In this document: positions 16,145-24,087 of the stretch, piece after piece | How positions within the stretch are numbered: the stretch's first letter is position 1 | Layout of the letters: every line of letters starts with the position of its first letter | Origin: Desmospora profundinema | Lineage (GTDB): Bacteria; Bacillota; Bacilli; Thermoactinomycetales; DSM-45169 | Assembly: GCF_031454155.1 (NCBI RefSeq) | Contig: NZ_JAVDQG010000004.1 | Location: 248,001 to 312,000 of the forward strand | Length of the DNA stretch: 64,000 nt | Reading direction: 5' to 3' | The notes under the pieces: model-generated | Databases searched by the model: none | What the model was told of the DNA's origin: nothing | Seen by the model: the letters and a program-made list of their open reading frames with translations, nothing else | Translations under genes and position numbers: made by a program

Positions 16145-16364
16145 AATATAAGGGATGTCATCGGTTTGTCAATATCCTTAATTCAGGATTTATCTATGAA
16201 TATCGAGAGAATGGTTGATCCATAACTCCCTTCTATTTGTGAAAAAATGAACATTATTACCGGTTGAAATGAGATTCCGGCCAGCCTGTCAATTGTCACA
16301 AAAATTCCCTTGGATCACCTGTTGACAACGTTGAAATGGTCTGAGAACAACGGTATTATGGTGT

Positions 16365-16470
16365 GGTAGGTTGCCCTTATAGGACGACAATTTGAAGAGC
16401 TTCGCCCTAAAGGGTAGGTTGCCCTGCTAGGACGACAATTAGGAAGGGCTTCGCCCTAAAGGGTAGGTTG
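16365..16470 (+). repeat. Tandem hairpin-SD repeat (2.2 units of 48-49 bp)
   Basis: GGTAGGTTGCCC recurs at 16365, 16413 and (as GGTAGGTTG) 16462. Each unit contains AGGACGACAAT and a small stem AGCTTCGCCCT or GGGCTTCGCCC followed by AAAGGG. The array ends about 30 bases before bdbD. It is not CRISPR: there are no unique spacers. Confidence 0.8.
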
Positions 16471-16503
16471 TGAAGATGAGGGAGAGCGACAGGGGGTTCT
16501 ATC

Positions 16504-17235
16504 ATGTCCAAAAAGAATAGAAACGCCAAGAAGCAACAGGCGGAAGCCCGGTCGGAACGAATGAAAAACCTGACGATGGTAACCGTGATTGTACTCTTCT
16601 TAGGGTTGGGTATATTCGCCTTGGTGCAAATGTTTGTAGGATCAAATGAAGAACCGGAGGCAGCTCAAGTTTCCGAAAAGATTTTCGAATATGAAGGCCA
16701 GCCGGTTTTGGGTGATCCGGATGCCCCGGTGAAGATTGTGGAGTTCGGCGATTTCAAATGCCCTGCCTGCAAACAATTTAAAGATCAGATTTATCCCCAA
16801 TTGAAAAAAGATTATATCGATCAAGGTAAAGTAGCGTTTTACTTTGTCAATAATCCTTTTATCGGGGAAGATTCCATGACTGCGGCGATCGCGGCGGAAT
16901 CCGTGTATCAGCAGGATCCGGACAGTTATTGGCCTTATTTTGAAGCGCTGTATGACAACCAGGGGAACGAACAACAAGTCTGGGCTACCCCGGAGCTCCT
17001 GGTGAAGCTGGCTAAAGAAGAGACACCGGAAGTGGATGCGGATCAGGTGAAGAAAGACATCGAGAATGAAACGTATAAAGAACAGGTGGAAAAGGATCGG
17101 CAGATTGTGGGGAAAGCCGGGGTTACCTCTGTTCCCACCTTGTTTGTCAATGGACGGAAGGTGGAACCGCAGGAAGCCTTCCAATACAATAATCTGAAAA
17201 ACATCATCGACCAAGCGATCGAAGAAGCACAATAA
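16504..17235 (+). CDS. bdbD: BdbD-like membrane-anchored thiol-disulfide oxidoreductase (DsbA family)
   Basis: The 243-residue protein has a Lys/Arg-rich cytoplasmic start, one transmembrane anchor (about residues 23-43) and an extracytoplasmic DsbA-like thioredoxin fold. The active site is FKCPACKQF (CPAC), with the cis-proline loop TSVPTLFVNGR near the C terminus. It introduces disulfide bonds into exported proteins and is re-oxidised by BdbC, encoded next. An AGGGGG sequence precedes the ATG, and hairpin-SD repeats lie in the leader. BdbD in Bacillus is needed for competence pilus and some bacteriocin disulfides; the local cargo is unknown. Confidence 0.92.
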   Translation: MSKKNRNAKKQQAEARSERMKNLTMVTVIVLFLGLGIFALVQMFVGSNEEPEAAQVSEKIFEYEGQPVLGDPDAPVKIVEFGDFKCPACKQFKDQIYPQLKKDYIDQGKVAFYFVNNPFIGEDSMTAAIAAESVYQQDPDSYWPYFEALYDNQGNEQQVWATPELLVKLAKEETPEVDADQVKKDIENETYKEQVEKDRQIVGKAGVTSVPTLFVNGRKVEPQEAFQYNNLKNIIDQAIEEAQ

Positions 17236-17266
17236 GGGAGGGCTTCGCCCAAAAGGAGAGGTTGCC
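17236..17266 (+). promoter_or_regulatory. Hairpin-SD module between bdbD and bdbC
   Basis: Directly after the bdbD stop come GGGAGGGCTTCGCCC, AAAAGGAGAGG and TTGCC, then the bdbC ATG. The GGGC-TTC-GCCC stem sits right before the SD. Confidence 0.75.
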
Positions 17267-17683
17267 ATGGCTTGGGTCCGAAGGTACCATCGATACCTGG
17301 CGTGGCTGGTGTCATTGGTTGCCGTGGGTGGCAGTCTGTACTTTAGCGAAGTAATGGGATATATCCCGTGCGAATTGTGCTGGGTGCAGCGGATCTTTAT
17401 GTATCCATTGGCCATTATGTTGGGGATTGCGACGTATCTTGACGATTCCAGAATCATACGGTATGCTTTGCCTCTCAGTCTCACTGGGGGATTGGTCTCC
17501 GTCTACCATTATATGAAGCAAAAAATGCCGGGTTTTGATGAATTGGCCCCTTGTACTCAAGGAGTTCCCTGTAGCGGGGAATATATTAACTGGCTGGGTT
17601 TTATTACCATTCCGTTTCTTGCGTTAATCGCTTTTATCTTGATATCCCTGCTGTTATGGGTGGGGAGAAACCAAGTGGATTGA
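17267..17683 (+). CDS. bdbC: BdbC-like quinone-linked disulfide oxidase (DsbB family)
   Basis: The 138-residue protein has four transmembrane helices and the two DsbB cysteine pairs: CELC after the first helix pair (IPCELCWVQR) and CTQGVPC in the second external loop. It passes electrons from BdbD to the quinone pool. Length and layout match Firmicute BdbC. It is 31 bases after bdbD, in the same operon, and is followed by another hairpin-SD copy and a terminator. Confidence 0.93.
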   Translation: MAWVRRYHRYLAWLVSLVAVGGSLYFSEVMGYIPCELCWVQRIFMYPLAIMLGIATYLDDSRIIRYALPLSLTGGLVSVYHYMKQKMPGFDELAPCTQGVPCSGEYINWLGFITIPFLALIAFILISLLLWVGRNQVD

Positions 17684-17688
17684 TCCAG

Positions 17689-17732
17689 GGTGCCCTTTCA
17701 GAACTACAATTGAGAGGGCTTCGCCCATAAGG
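17689..17732 (+). repeat. Hairpin-SD repeat copy after bdbC
   Basis: GGTGCCCTTTCAGAACTACAA and GAGGGCTTCGCCCATAAGG resemble a complete unit, but no gene starts after it. Its end is built into the following terminator, so it is a copy without a coding partner. Confidence 0.6.
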
Positions 17733-17770
17733 AAAAGGGTGCCTGATGTCCAGGGCACCCTTTTCCTATG
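17730..17770 (+). terminator. Terminator of the bdbDC operon
   Basis: AGGAAAAGGGTGCC (17730-17743) pairs with GGCACCCTTTTCCT (17754-17767), 14 perfect base pairs. Confidence 0.8.
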
Positions 17771-17948
17771 AGATTGCAATTTTTTTCATTTATGTTGATG
17801 ACATGTTTTCTCTTTGGTACATTTGATTTACCAATTCCCTCAGATGGGAAAAAACAGGACAAGTCGAAATTCCGCTATTTTATCGATAGATGGCTCAAGG
17901 CTTTCCCTTGGCAGGAAATAAGAGCCGCGGTGAGATTCTCTTTTGTGA

Positions 17949-18030
17949 CGGAGGGGTTTCACCCGAAAGGAGAGGTTGCCCTTCCAGGACGACAATCTGG
18001 AGGGGTTTCACCCGAAAGGAGAGGTTGAAG
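17949..18030 (+). repeat. Two tandem hairpin-SD units before the VOC-DinB gene
   Basis: Two 49-bp units (from 17950 and 17999) share GGAGGGGTTTCACCCGAAAG and GAGAGGTTG. The second supplies the SD for GTG at 18031. GGGTTTCACCC forms the stem. Confidence 0.8.
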
Positions 18031-19152
18031 GTGAGCGATTCGTTTTTAATATCCGTGATCCGTGTTGCAGATTTCCACACGTCCCTTACCTTTTACAGGG
18101 ACAAGCTGGGCTTCCGGGTCGATTGGATGGATCCTGATATTCAAACTGCACAGTTAACCGGGACGGGACAGGAACTGTTGGTCCTGACGGCTAACCCGGA
18201 ACTGGACGTCCGAAGCCTCTATCCCGCCGACCAGGTGGTGGATGGCGAGCTTGAAGAGTCTGCAACGGATCCAACGTCAGGGGCGGACAGCAAGGAGCCG
18301 GTTCCGGCTGAACCGGGATCGGTTTCAGAAACAGAAGAATCGGCGGAAACCGGACCGGCGGCGGAAGGGGAGAAAGCGGTTGATCCGGTGAATGTGGAAG
18401 CTCCCGCAGAGCAGACGGACCAACAGGGAACCCCTGGCGAAGAGTGGACGGGAGATCCCTTGGTGGAAGAAGTGGAGGAATCCTCCCCGGCGGCCCGTTG
18501 GCATTTCCGTGAAGTGGAACCGGAAGGGACTCTCTCCTTTTACGGAGAGAACTTGGTCCTCTTTCAAGAACATCTGTCCGTGTTGGCGGTCCCGGACCTC
18601 TTGTTGGAAGAAAGTCCCGGTGTGGAACAGGTTCTTACCTTTAAAGACCCGGATGGGTATCGGATTGCGTTTCATGAAAGCTTGCGTTTGTCTGATGAAG
18701 AGTTGCTGGAGCTGTACCGGAAAGGGCCCGATCTACTGGAGGGAGCCATCCTGGGTTTGACAGAGGAGGACCTGGATCTCCCGGTGGAAGAGGGAGTGAC
18801 GATTCGGCAATTGGTGTTGCAAATGGTGGACTTCGATTTGGAAATGATGCAGCGGATGAAATGGGCTTTGGCCGAATCGGGCCGTTCCTATCCGATCCCG
18901 CTGTACGACACCGAAGAATGGGCGGAAGCGCTGGCTTATGATCGTCGCCCCACTCATGTGGAACTTTCGATGTACCGCCTGCTTCGAGATCACATCCTGA
19001 CGATGTGTGAGAGTGTGGAAGGGGCGCTTGATCGCCATCTCGTATCCGAACAAGGAATTGTAGAAGTGCGAACGATGATGCAGGTGGTGGCGGAGACAAG
19101 CCGGGAACAGATCCAGTCGATTTTGGATACCCGTCATCAGTATGACAAATGA
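18031..19152 (+). CDS. VOC (glyoxalase-like) protein fused to a DinB-like domain
   Basis: The 373-residue protein starts as half a VOC fold (residues 1-60, SVIRVADFHTSLTFYRDKLGFRVDW), is interrupted by an acidic, Pro/Glu/Thr-rich insert (about 75-160), and resumes VOC (to about 225, ending KDPDGYRIAFHE). The last 150 residues resemble the DinB/YfiT helical-bundle family of bacillithiol-S-transferases (TIRQLVLQMVDFDLEMMQRM then PLYDTEEWAEAL). The usual metal-binding histidines of DinB are not evident, since Gln occupies the first position. GTG at 18031 has AAAGGAGAGG eight bases upstream. Enzymatic activity is uncertain. Confidence 0.75.
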   Translation: MSDSFLISVIRVADFHTSLTFYRDKLGFRVDWMDPDIQTAQLTGTGQELLVLTANPELDVRSLYPADQVVDGELEESATDPTSGADSKEPVPAEPGSVSETEESAETGPAAEGEKAVDPVNVEAPAEQTDQQGTPGEEWTGDPLVEEVEESSPAARWHFREVEPEGTLSFYGENLVLFQEHLSVLAVPDLLLEESPGVEQVLTFKDPDGYRIAFHESLRLSDEELLELYRKGPDLLEGAILGLTEEDLDLPVEEGVTIRQLVLQMVDFDLEMMQRMKWALAESGRSYPIPLYDTEEWAEALAYDRRPTHVELSMYRLLRDHILTMCESVEGALDRHLVSEQGIVEVRTMMQVVAETSREQIQSILDTRHQYDK

Positions 19153-19237
19153 TCCGCTGACGACCCTGTCGGAAAAACGGCGGGGCTGCTTGGCGTGTCG
19201 ATAAAAGGAATCATCCTTCACTTATTTTTATCTCCAA

Positions 19238-19266
19238 CCTCGCCATGTGGCGGGGATGTTTTATTT
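19238..19266. terminator. Terminator between the VOC-DinB gene and the crp/fnr-like gene
   Basis: CCTCGCC-ATGT-GGCGGGG followed by ATGTTTTATTTTT on the plus strand. Confidence 0.75.
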
Positions 19267-19761
19267 TTCCTTGCTTTTTCGCATGAGCCGATTCACCGTT
19301 TCCCTGGTCAACCCCAGCAGCTGGCCTATTTCTTCCTGGGTCAGCCGTTCCTCCAGCGGTTCGGCGGGAAAACGGTGTTGGAACCACTGGCGCAGAAGCG
19401 TGAGGCGCTGGGAACTGGGAGCGGTGGTCCAATCCATCCGCTCCTGGATCGAACGCAAGGTGGTTTGCAGATGAAGAGCCACTTGGCGATATTGATGGGG
19501 GTTTTTCTCCAGTTCCTGATACCAGGAATCTGCGGGGACAACGGTCACTTCACTGGGGATCACGGCAATGGCGGTAGCAAAATAGGGATGGGGGGACAAA
19601 AGCGAGTGGTGCGGGAAAAACTCTCCCGGTACCAACAGGTTGAACAACAAGGAAGATCCGTCGGACTGGAGACGGACGACTTTGATCAGTCCTTTTTCCA
19701 AGCGGTACAGATTTCCGCTCTCTCCTTGGCGGAACAAGATTTCTCCCCGATGCAGTCTCAT
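19261..19761 (-). CDS. Crp/Fnr-family transcriptional regulator
   Basis: The 166-residue protein has a cyclic-nucleotide-binding-type beta-roll (starting RLHRGEILFRQGESGNLYRLEKG), a dimerisation helix and a Crp-type HTH (RLTQEEIGQLLGLTRETVNRLM). It is shorter than typical 220-240-residue members, missing the first strand region, and has no N-terminal cysteine cluster, so direct Fe-S oxygen sensing is unlikely. GAGGTGA lies eight bases before ATG. It is divergent from the flavohaemoglobin gene with a Crp-type palindrome between them, so it probably regulates hmp and itself. Confidence 0.88.
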   Translation of the reverse strand: MRLHRGEILFRQGESGNLYRLEKGLIKVVRLQSDGSSLLFNLLVPGEFFPHHSLLSPHPYFATAIAVIPSEVTVVPADSWYQELEKNPHQYRQVALHLQTTLRSIQERMDWTTAPSSQRLTLLRQWFQHRFPAEPLEERLTQEEIGQLLGLTRETVNRLMRKSKEK

Positions 19762-19789
19762 TGGAAGTTCACCTCATCGTCACGATTGA

Positions 19790-19805
19790 TGTGAGCAGGG
19801 TCACG
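19790..19805. promoter_or_regulatory. Crp/Fnr-type operator between the regulator and hmp
   Basis: TGTGAGCAGGGTCACG matches TGTGA-N6-TCACA except for the last base. It lies 28 bases from the regulator start and 60 from hmp. Confidence 0.55.
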
Positions 19806-19865
19806 GTGTGTGAACGGACCATCCCGTACGCTAAAAGAGAACGGAAGGAAAAAGGAGATGGTCCT

Positions 19866-21137
19866 ATGTTGGATGCACATACGGTGAAAATCATCAAAAG
19901 CACTGCCCCGATTTTAAAGGAGCGGGGCACATCCATCACCCGGCGATTTTACGACCGGATGTTTTCCCGCCATCCTGAATTGTACAACCAATTTAACCGC
20001 GCAAACCAGCAAAAAGGTGAACAACCGGAGGCGCTGGCACATTTCGTATACCAAGCAGCGGAACAGATCGACCGTTTCCCCCAGTTGCTTCCCCAAATCA
20101 AGCAGGTTGCCCACAAACACCGGGCGTTGGAGGTGAAACCGGAACAATACGCCATCGTGGGTGAAAATCTGTTATGGGCGATCCGGGAAGAACTAGGCGA
20201 AGAAGCCCGTGACGAGATCCTGCAAGCGTGGGAACGAGTATACCAGGTGATCGCCGACGTTTTTATTCAGGTGGAGAAGGATCTATACCGAAAAGCCGAA
20301 GGGGCGGTTGGTGGGTGGGCGGGCTTTCGTCGCTTCGTCATCGCCGATAAGGTGAGGGAACACCCCGAAGTCACATCCTTCCTTCTGAAGCCTGTCGATG
20401 GAAGACCGTTGCCCGTCTACCAACCGGGTCAATATCTAACGATCCGGATTCAACCGCCGGAAGAACCTTATGCACTGAATCGGCATTACAGCTTGTCGGA
20501 AGCCCCCCGACCGGATCGCTTTCGAATCAGCGTAAAGCGGGTGGATGCAGACCGGGGACGGCCCGCAGGGAAAGTATCCAACCTTCTGCATGAAATGAAT
20601 GTGGGAGAAACCCTTCTGGCATCCGCTCCTGCCGGTGATTTCACCTTGCGGGAGGGAGGCAGGGATGCCGTCACCTTGATCAGCGGCGGGATTGGAGCCA
20701 CCCCCTTGATGGCGATGCTGCAGCAAGTGGCAGAAGAGGGCGGGGTACGCCCCCTTCTGTGGATCCATGCTTGCCGGGATGGGGGAAGACATGTCTTTCG
20801 GGAGGAAGTGGAAGCACTCACCAACGCACATCCCTGGATCCGTCCCTATTATTGCTATGAAACTCCCACCCATGAAGATCGACAGAAGGGCCACTTTCAC
20901 CATGAAGGTCGGATCGAACGGTCTGAATTACGTGAGATCCTTCCTCCCTGCGGCGATTTTTATCTCTGTGGACCGCCTGGATTTGTCCAGACAATGATGG
21001 CGTTCCTTCTCGCGGAAGGAATCGATTCTGGGACGATTCATACGGAAATGTTCGGACCGATGAAGGGGTACGCGCAACCGTTGATGAGCCGATTACAAGC
21101 GGGCATCCACCGGTACAAGCGTCGCCGCCGATTATGA
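19866..21137 (+). CDS. hmp: Flavohaemoglobin, nitric oxide dioxygenase
   Basis: The 423-residue protein oxidises NO to nitrate with O2 and NAD(P)H. Residues 1-140 form a globin domain (distal and proximal residues around FYDRMFSRHPEL and VAHKHRALEVKPEQYAIVG). The FAD domain has RHYSLSEAP, and the NAD domain has SGGIGATPLMAML and FYLCGPPGFV. Length fits the family. ATG at 19866 follows AAGGAGATG; earlier in-frame codons lack an SD. Its transcription terminator is split by a family B element just downstream. Confidence 0.95.
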   Translation: MLDAHTVKIIKSTAPILKERGTSITRRFYDRMFSRHPELYNQFNRANQQKGEQPEALAHFVYQAAEQIDRFPQLLPQIKQVAHKHRALEVKPEQYAIVGENLLWAIREELGEEARDEILQAWERVYQVIADVFIQVEKDLYRKAEGAVGGWAGFRRFVIADKVREHPEVTSFLLKPVDGRPLPVYQPGQYLTIRIQPPEEPYALNRHYSLSEAPRPDRFRISVKRVDADRGRPAGKVSNLLHEMNVGETLLASAPAGDFTLREGGRDAVTLISGGIGATPLMAMLQQVAEEGGVRPLLWIHACRDGGRHVFREEVEALTNAHPWIRPYYCYETPTHEDRQKGHFHHEGRIERSELREILPPCGDFYLCGPPGFVQTMMAFLLAEGIDSGTIHTEMFGPMKGYAQPLMSRLQAGIHRYKRRRRL

Positions 21138-21139
21138 AA

Positions 21140-21370
21140 AACGGCACTCCTGCTAGGGTCTGTCTGGTAATTCAATTTTCCGCAAGAACGAGAGAGGGTT
21201 GGTATGGCTTTTGGTTCGCCTTTGCACTCACAGAGCACAAGTCTCGCCAGGGTCACTGTTGTTCCCTGGTCTCGCTATGCGCTTTTTGCAACGAAACGAA
21301 GACAGCCATACCGACCCGGGATCTCGCCCTACGGATTGTTCAGACACGCCCTAAAAGGAGGGCCGTTTTT
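21140..21370 (+). terminator. hmp terminator split by a family B element
   Basis: AACGGCACTCCT (21140-21151) would pair with AGGAGGGCCGTT (21356-21367, then TTTC) with one mismatch and a loop of a few bases, if the 196-bp element between them were absent. The arms are now more than 200 bases apart. Confidence 0.7.
21156..21351. mobile_element. Family B MITE-like element, copy 1 (196 bp)
   Basis: The ends are GGGTCTGTCTGG and CAGACACGCCC (inverted), and TA flanks both sides (21154-21155, 21352-21353). No transposase is encoded. The interior contains GGTTGGTATGGC and its distant complement GCCATACC, so the whole element can fold. Related copies lie at 30437-30685 and 33503-33638, with a remnant at 7690-7757. 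Confidence 0.8.
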
Positions 21371-21452
21371 CGTTCGGGTATATACGAAAAAAATTGAACA
21401 TAATATACGATAATTATAGAATAAAGGGGGTGAATCGAAGGAGGGTCAAAAA

Positions 21453-22514
21453 ATGAAGGTGATGGATTGGTCTGCCCACGAGGAACGATATCAAGTGGAA
21501 TTGGAATATTCGGTGTTGTGGGAGGCGGCATTGGGGGTGGCGGTAGTAACGCGTCCGGATATTCACCATACCCTCTCCTATTCGGCAACCTATTGGCGTC
21601 AGGTGGAGGAAAAGCTTCCAGCTCCCTTAAAAAGAGAACTGGAAGTGGTCCAACGGCATCAGACGTGGAAAGGATTGCTGTTCCTTCTCCACCAAGGCCG
21701 CTTTACGCAGTTGGATGAATGGCTGACCTTTCTAAACCGATTGACGGAGAAGGATCTTCGGTTTCGGCTTCTCCCTTATCTGGGGGAAGAGCGGGAACCT
21801 GCCCGATACGAAGCCGCCCGGGGAGACCGGAAGAGCGCGGATCGGCTGGTGGAGCACTGTGAAGACCATCCTTTTTTTCCTGCATATATCCGTTATGTAA
21901 CCCGTGAACACGGAGAACGGTTGAAATGCCATCTGATGGAAGTGCTGGCAGGGTGGTACCGTCATATAGTGGAACCGGAAGAAGAGCGGATCCGGGAAGT
22001 GCTGGCCCGTGATGTTCATGTTCGGGAGGAGATGAGGAAACGGTTGACCCCGGAAGCGTTTGTCCACTGGGTGACGGACGGGGTCCAAGTGATTCCGGCT
22101 CCAGGGGTGCGGCGGGTGCTGCTGATTCCTCAGATTGTCTACCGGCCGTGGCGGATTCAAGCCGACGACCGCGATACCCGGATTGTTTATTATCCCGTGG
22201 ACGATGAGAGCCTGGACGAAAGACGGGACCCGGATCGCCCCCGGTCTCTGTGGATCCAGGTGCACAAGGCTCTGGCGGATGAAAAACGACTTCGGACCCT
22301 GCGTGCCGTCCGCCGGGGGGTGGACACTCTCCCGGCCCTGTCAAAAGAGCTGAGATTACCCAAAACGACGATGCACCATCATCTCACACTGTTGCGCTCC
22401 GCCCGTTTATTGACCGTGGATGGTAACCGTTATGCCATTCACCCTCACACTTGGGCTGTCTGCCAGGAGGAATTGGAACAATATCTTGGAATGGGTCCCT
22501 CGGATGTTTCATAA
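21453..22514 (+). CDS. ArsR-type winged-helix regulator with large N-terminal domain
   Basis: The 353-residue protein ends in a winged helix of ArsR type (about residues 270-330: LADEKRLRTLRAVRRGVDTLPALSKELRLPKTTMHHH and LRSARLL). The preceding 260 residues match the layout of DUF5937-like N-terminal domains of such regulators, with no recognised ligand site. GGAGGG lies ten bases before ATG. It overlaps the MFS transporter gene by 11 bases, so it probably controls that efflux gene. Confidence 0.82.
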   Translation: MKVMDWSAHEERYQVELEYSVLWEAALGVAVVTRPDIHHTLSYSATYWRQVEEKLPAPLKRELEVVQRHQTWKGLLFLLHQGRFTQLDEWLTFLNRLTEKDLRFRLLPYLGEEREPARYEAARGDRKSADRLVEHCEDHPFFPAYIRYVTREHGERLKCHLMEVLAGWYRHIVEPEEERIREVLARDVHVREEMRKRLTPEAFVHWVTDGVQVIPAPGVRRVLLIPQIVYRPWRIQADDRDTRIVYYPVDDESLDERRDPDRPRSLWIQVHKALADEKRLRTLRAVRRGVDTLPALSKELRLPKTTMHHHLTLLRSARLLTVDGNRYAIHPHTWAVCQEELEQYLGMGPSDVS

Positions 22515-23745
22515 TAAGAGTAGAAAGATGCCCAAGTCCTTTTATCGATTATGGGCGGGAGAAGGAATATCCGCATTGGCGGGATCTTGGGGGACCATGG
22601 CCAACTCCTGGTTGGTCTTCCATTGGACCGGAACCCCTGCAGCAATTGGAACGATGTGGCTTTTCTACTTTCTTCCTTCCCTGCTGGTTCAGTGGGGGGT
22701 GGGACCTTATCTGGATCGCTGGAACCGGCCGCGGTTTCTCGCATGGTGCCAATGGAGCCGGAGCGTGGCGTTTCTCTTGTCTTTGGTCTGCGTGATTGTT
22801 CAATGGCAGCAGCCGTGGGTGTTATATGTGGTGGCCGCTTGGACGGGAACGGTTCAAGCCCTTTACACTCCGTCGACTCAGGCGCTTTTACCTGCGTTGG
22901 TCTCCGGAACATCGTTGATTCGCGCCAATGCCCGCATCGATGCCGCTTTCCGCTTGATGAATATGGTGGGACCCATTCTGGGCGGTTGGGCGGTGGCCCT
23001 CGCAGGAGTGGGGATGAACCTGGCCGGGGTCGTATTGTTTTATGCGCTGGGAGGGTGGATTCTATCGGGTCTGCCGCCGGTGTACGGCAGGGAATCGACG
23101 GATTTACCGTCTTGGAAGAAATCCATCCGGGAAGGCTTTCAAGTGTTTAGCCGGGACTCCATTCTGCTCGTTCTTACCGGGAGTCTGGCGGCGGTCCAAT
23201 GGGCCGTCGCAGGTTTGATCGTGTTGGGCCTGCCCTACGTCACAGAAGAATTGGGCCGGGGTTCCCTGGCTTACGGCTGGTTTTTGGCGGGGTTCTCCAT
23301 CGGCTACTTGTGCGGCTCGATGGTGGTGCTGCGGTGGAAGGGCAGACAGCCCTTACCGGGCGTGATGATGGGGGCCAATATGATCGGCGGGGCTACGTTT
23401 GTCGGACTGGCATGGGCTCCCCACCTGGGTTGGGCGTTAGTGATGGAGGGATTGGCCGGTTTTTGTGCTCCCTTCTTTCATGTCCATTGTCTTCGCCTCT
23501 TTCAGACCCGGGTGCCGTCTGAAGTAATCGGCCAGGTGCTCTCCCTGCGGGTGTTGGTGATGCGATTGGTCATGCCGCTGGGAACGGTGGCAGCCGGCTG
23601 GATGGGAAGTGTATGGGGAATTCGTTTCACTTTGGCCTTGACCGGTGGTGTGGTGATCCTCGCTTCCCTAGCGGGGTGGCGTTGGTTGAGCATCCGATTC
23701 GGGGGGCAGGAGTCGCCATCCGGTCCGGTTTCAACAAGAGCGTAA
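22504..23745 (+). CDS. MFS transporter, probable efflux
   Basis: The 413-residue protein has about 12 hydrophobic helices and an MFS pattern near the N terminus (GEGISALAGSW and LVFHWTGTPAAIGTMWLFYFLPSLL then GPYLDRWNRPRFL, the loop 2-3 basic motif). It resembles enterobactin-exporter/macrolide-efflux type (MFS_3) members. ATG at 22504 lies within the end of the ArsR-type gene, suggesting translational coupling. The substrate is unknown; the adjacent regulator suggests inducible efflux. Confidence 0.85.
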   Translation: MFHNKSRKMPKSFYRLWAGEGISALAGSWGTMANSWLVFHWTGTPAAIGTMWLFYFLPSLLVQWGVGPYLDRWNRPRFLAWCQWSRSVAFLLSLVCVIVQWQQPWVLYVVAAWTGTVQALYTPSTQALLPALVSGTSLIRANARIDAAFRLMNMVGPILGGWAVALAGVGMNLAGVVLFYALGGWILSGLPPVYGRESTDLPSWKKSIREGFQVFSRDSILLVLTGSLAAVQWAVAGLIVLGLPYVTEELGRGSLAYGWFLAGFSIGYLCGSMVVLRWKGRQPLPGVMMGANMIGGATFVGLAWAPHLGWALVMEGLAGFCAPFFHVHCLRLFQTRVPSEVIGQVLSLRVLVMRLVMPLGTVAAGWMGSVWGIRFTLALTGGVVILASLAGWRWLSIRFGGQESPSGPVSTRA

Positions 23746-23830
23746 AGTCTGCCGATCAGCCGTCGGCCGACTGGGATCGACAGATAGGACTGGTCAGAGA
23801 CACCTTAGCCAAAAGAGGTTGCCTTTACTA

Positions 23831-24046
23831 GTGCTCCATCTACCAATATTGATCGTGTTTTCGTGGAGGGAGGCTTGGTTTTCCGGCGGAGTCGACTCTG
23901 CCACGCATAGCGAGACCTGGGAACGTAAAGTGACCAAGGCGAGACTTGTGCTCTATGAGTGCATGGAGCGAAGACGGAAAACCAAGCCGACCGATCCTTT
24001 AGCGTAAGGGTCGAGAAAAATAGATCGAAGTTACCGGATGGGGCAC
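23831..24046. mobile_element. Family A MITE-like element, copy 2 (216 bp, most complete)
   Basis: Terminal repeats GTGCTCCATC and GATGGGGCAC are flanked by TA on both sides. Inside, GGCTTGGTTTTCCG (23872-23885) pairs with CGGAAAACCAAGCC (23975-23988). The flanks (AGAGGTTGCC before, GACGACAATGGAAGG after) join to form a hairpin-SD repeat, so the element inserted into such a repeat at a TA. Confidence 0.85.
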
Positions 24047-24081
24047 TATGACGACAATGGAAGGGTTTTGCCAAAGGAGGG
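24047..24081 (+). repeat. Right part of a hairpin-SD repeat split by family A
   Basis: GACGACAATGGAAGGGTTTTGCC followed by AAAGGAGGG; the left part (AGCCAAAAGAGGTTGCC) lies before the element at about 23808-23824. The AAAGGAGGG is the SD of the lipoprotein gene. Confidence 0.7.
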
Positions 24082-24087
24082 ATCAGC

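Noticed and set aside
16365-16470. Possible CRISPR array
   Set aside because: The 48-49 bp units are contiguous without unique spacers, and other single copies sit before genes.
17689-17770. A gene starting at the hairpin-SD copy after bdbC
   Set aside because: The unit runs straight into a perfect terminator with no start codon.
17768-18028. An 86-residue plus-strand frame with a hydrophobic start
   Set aside because: The ATG lies in the bdbDC terminator and the 3' third is made of hairpin-SD repeat; no SD.
23831-24046. Open frames inside the family A element
   Set aside because: They change between copies and lack SD; the element is non-coding.
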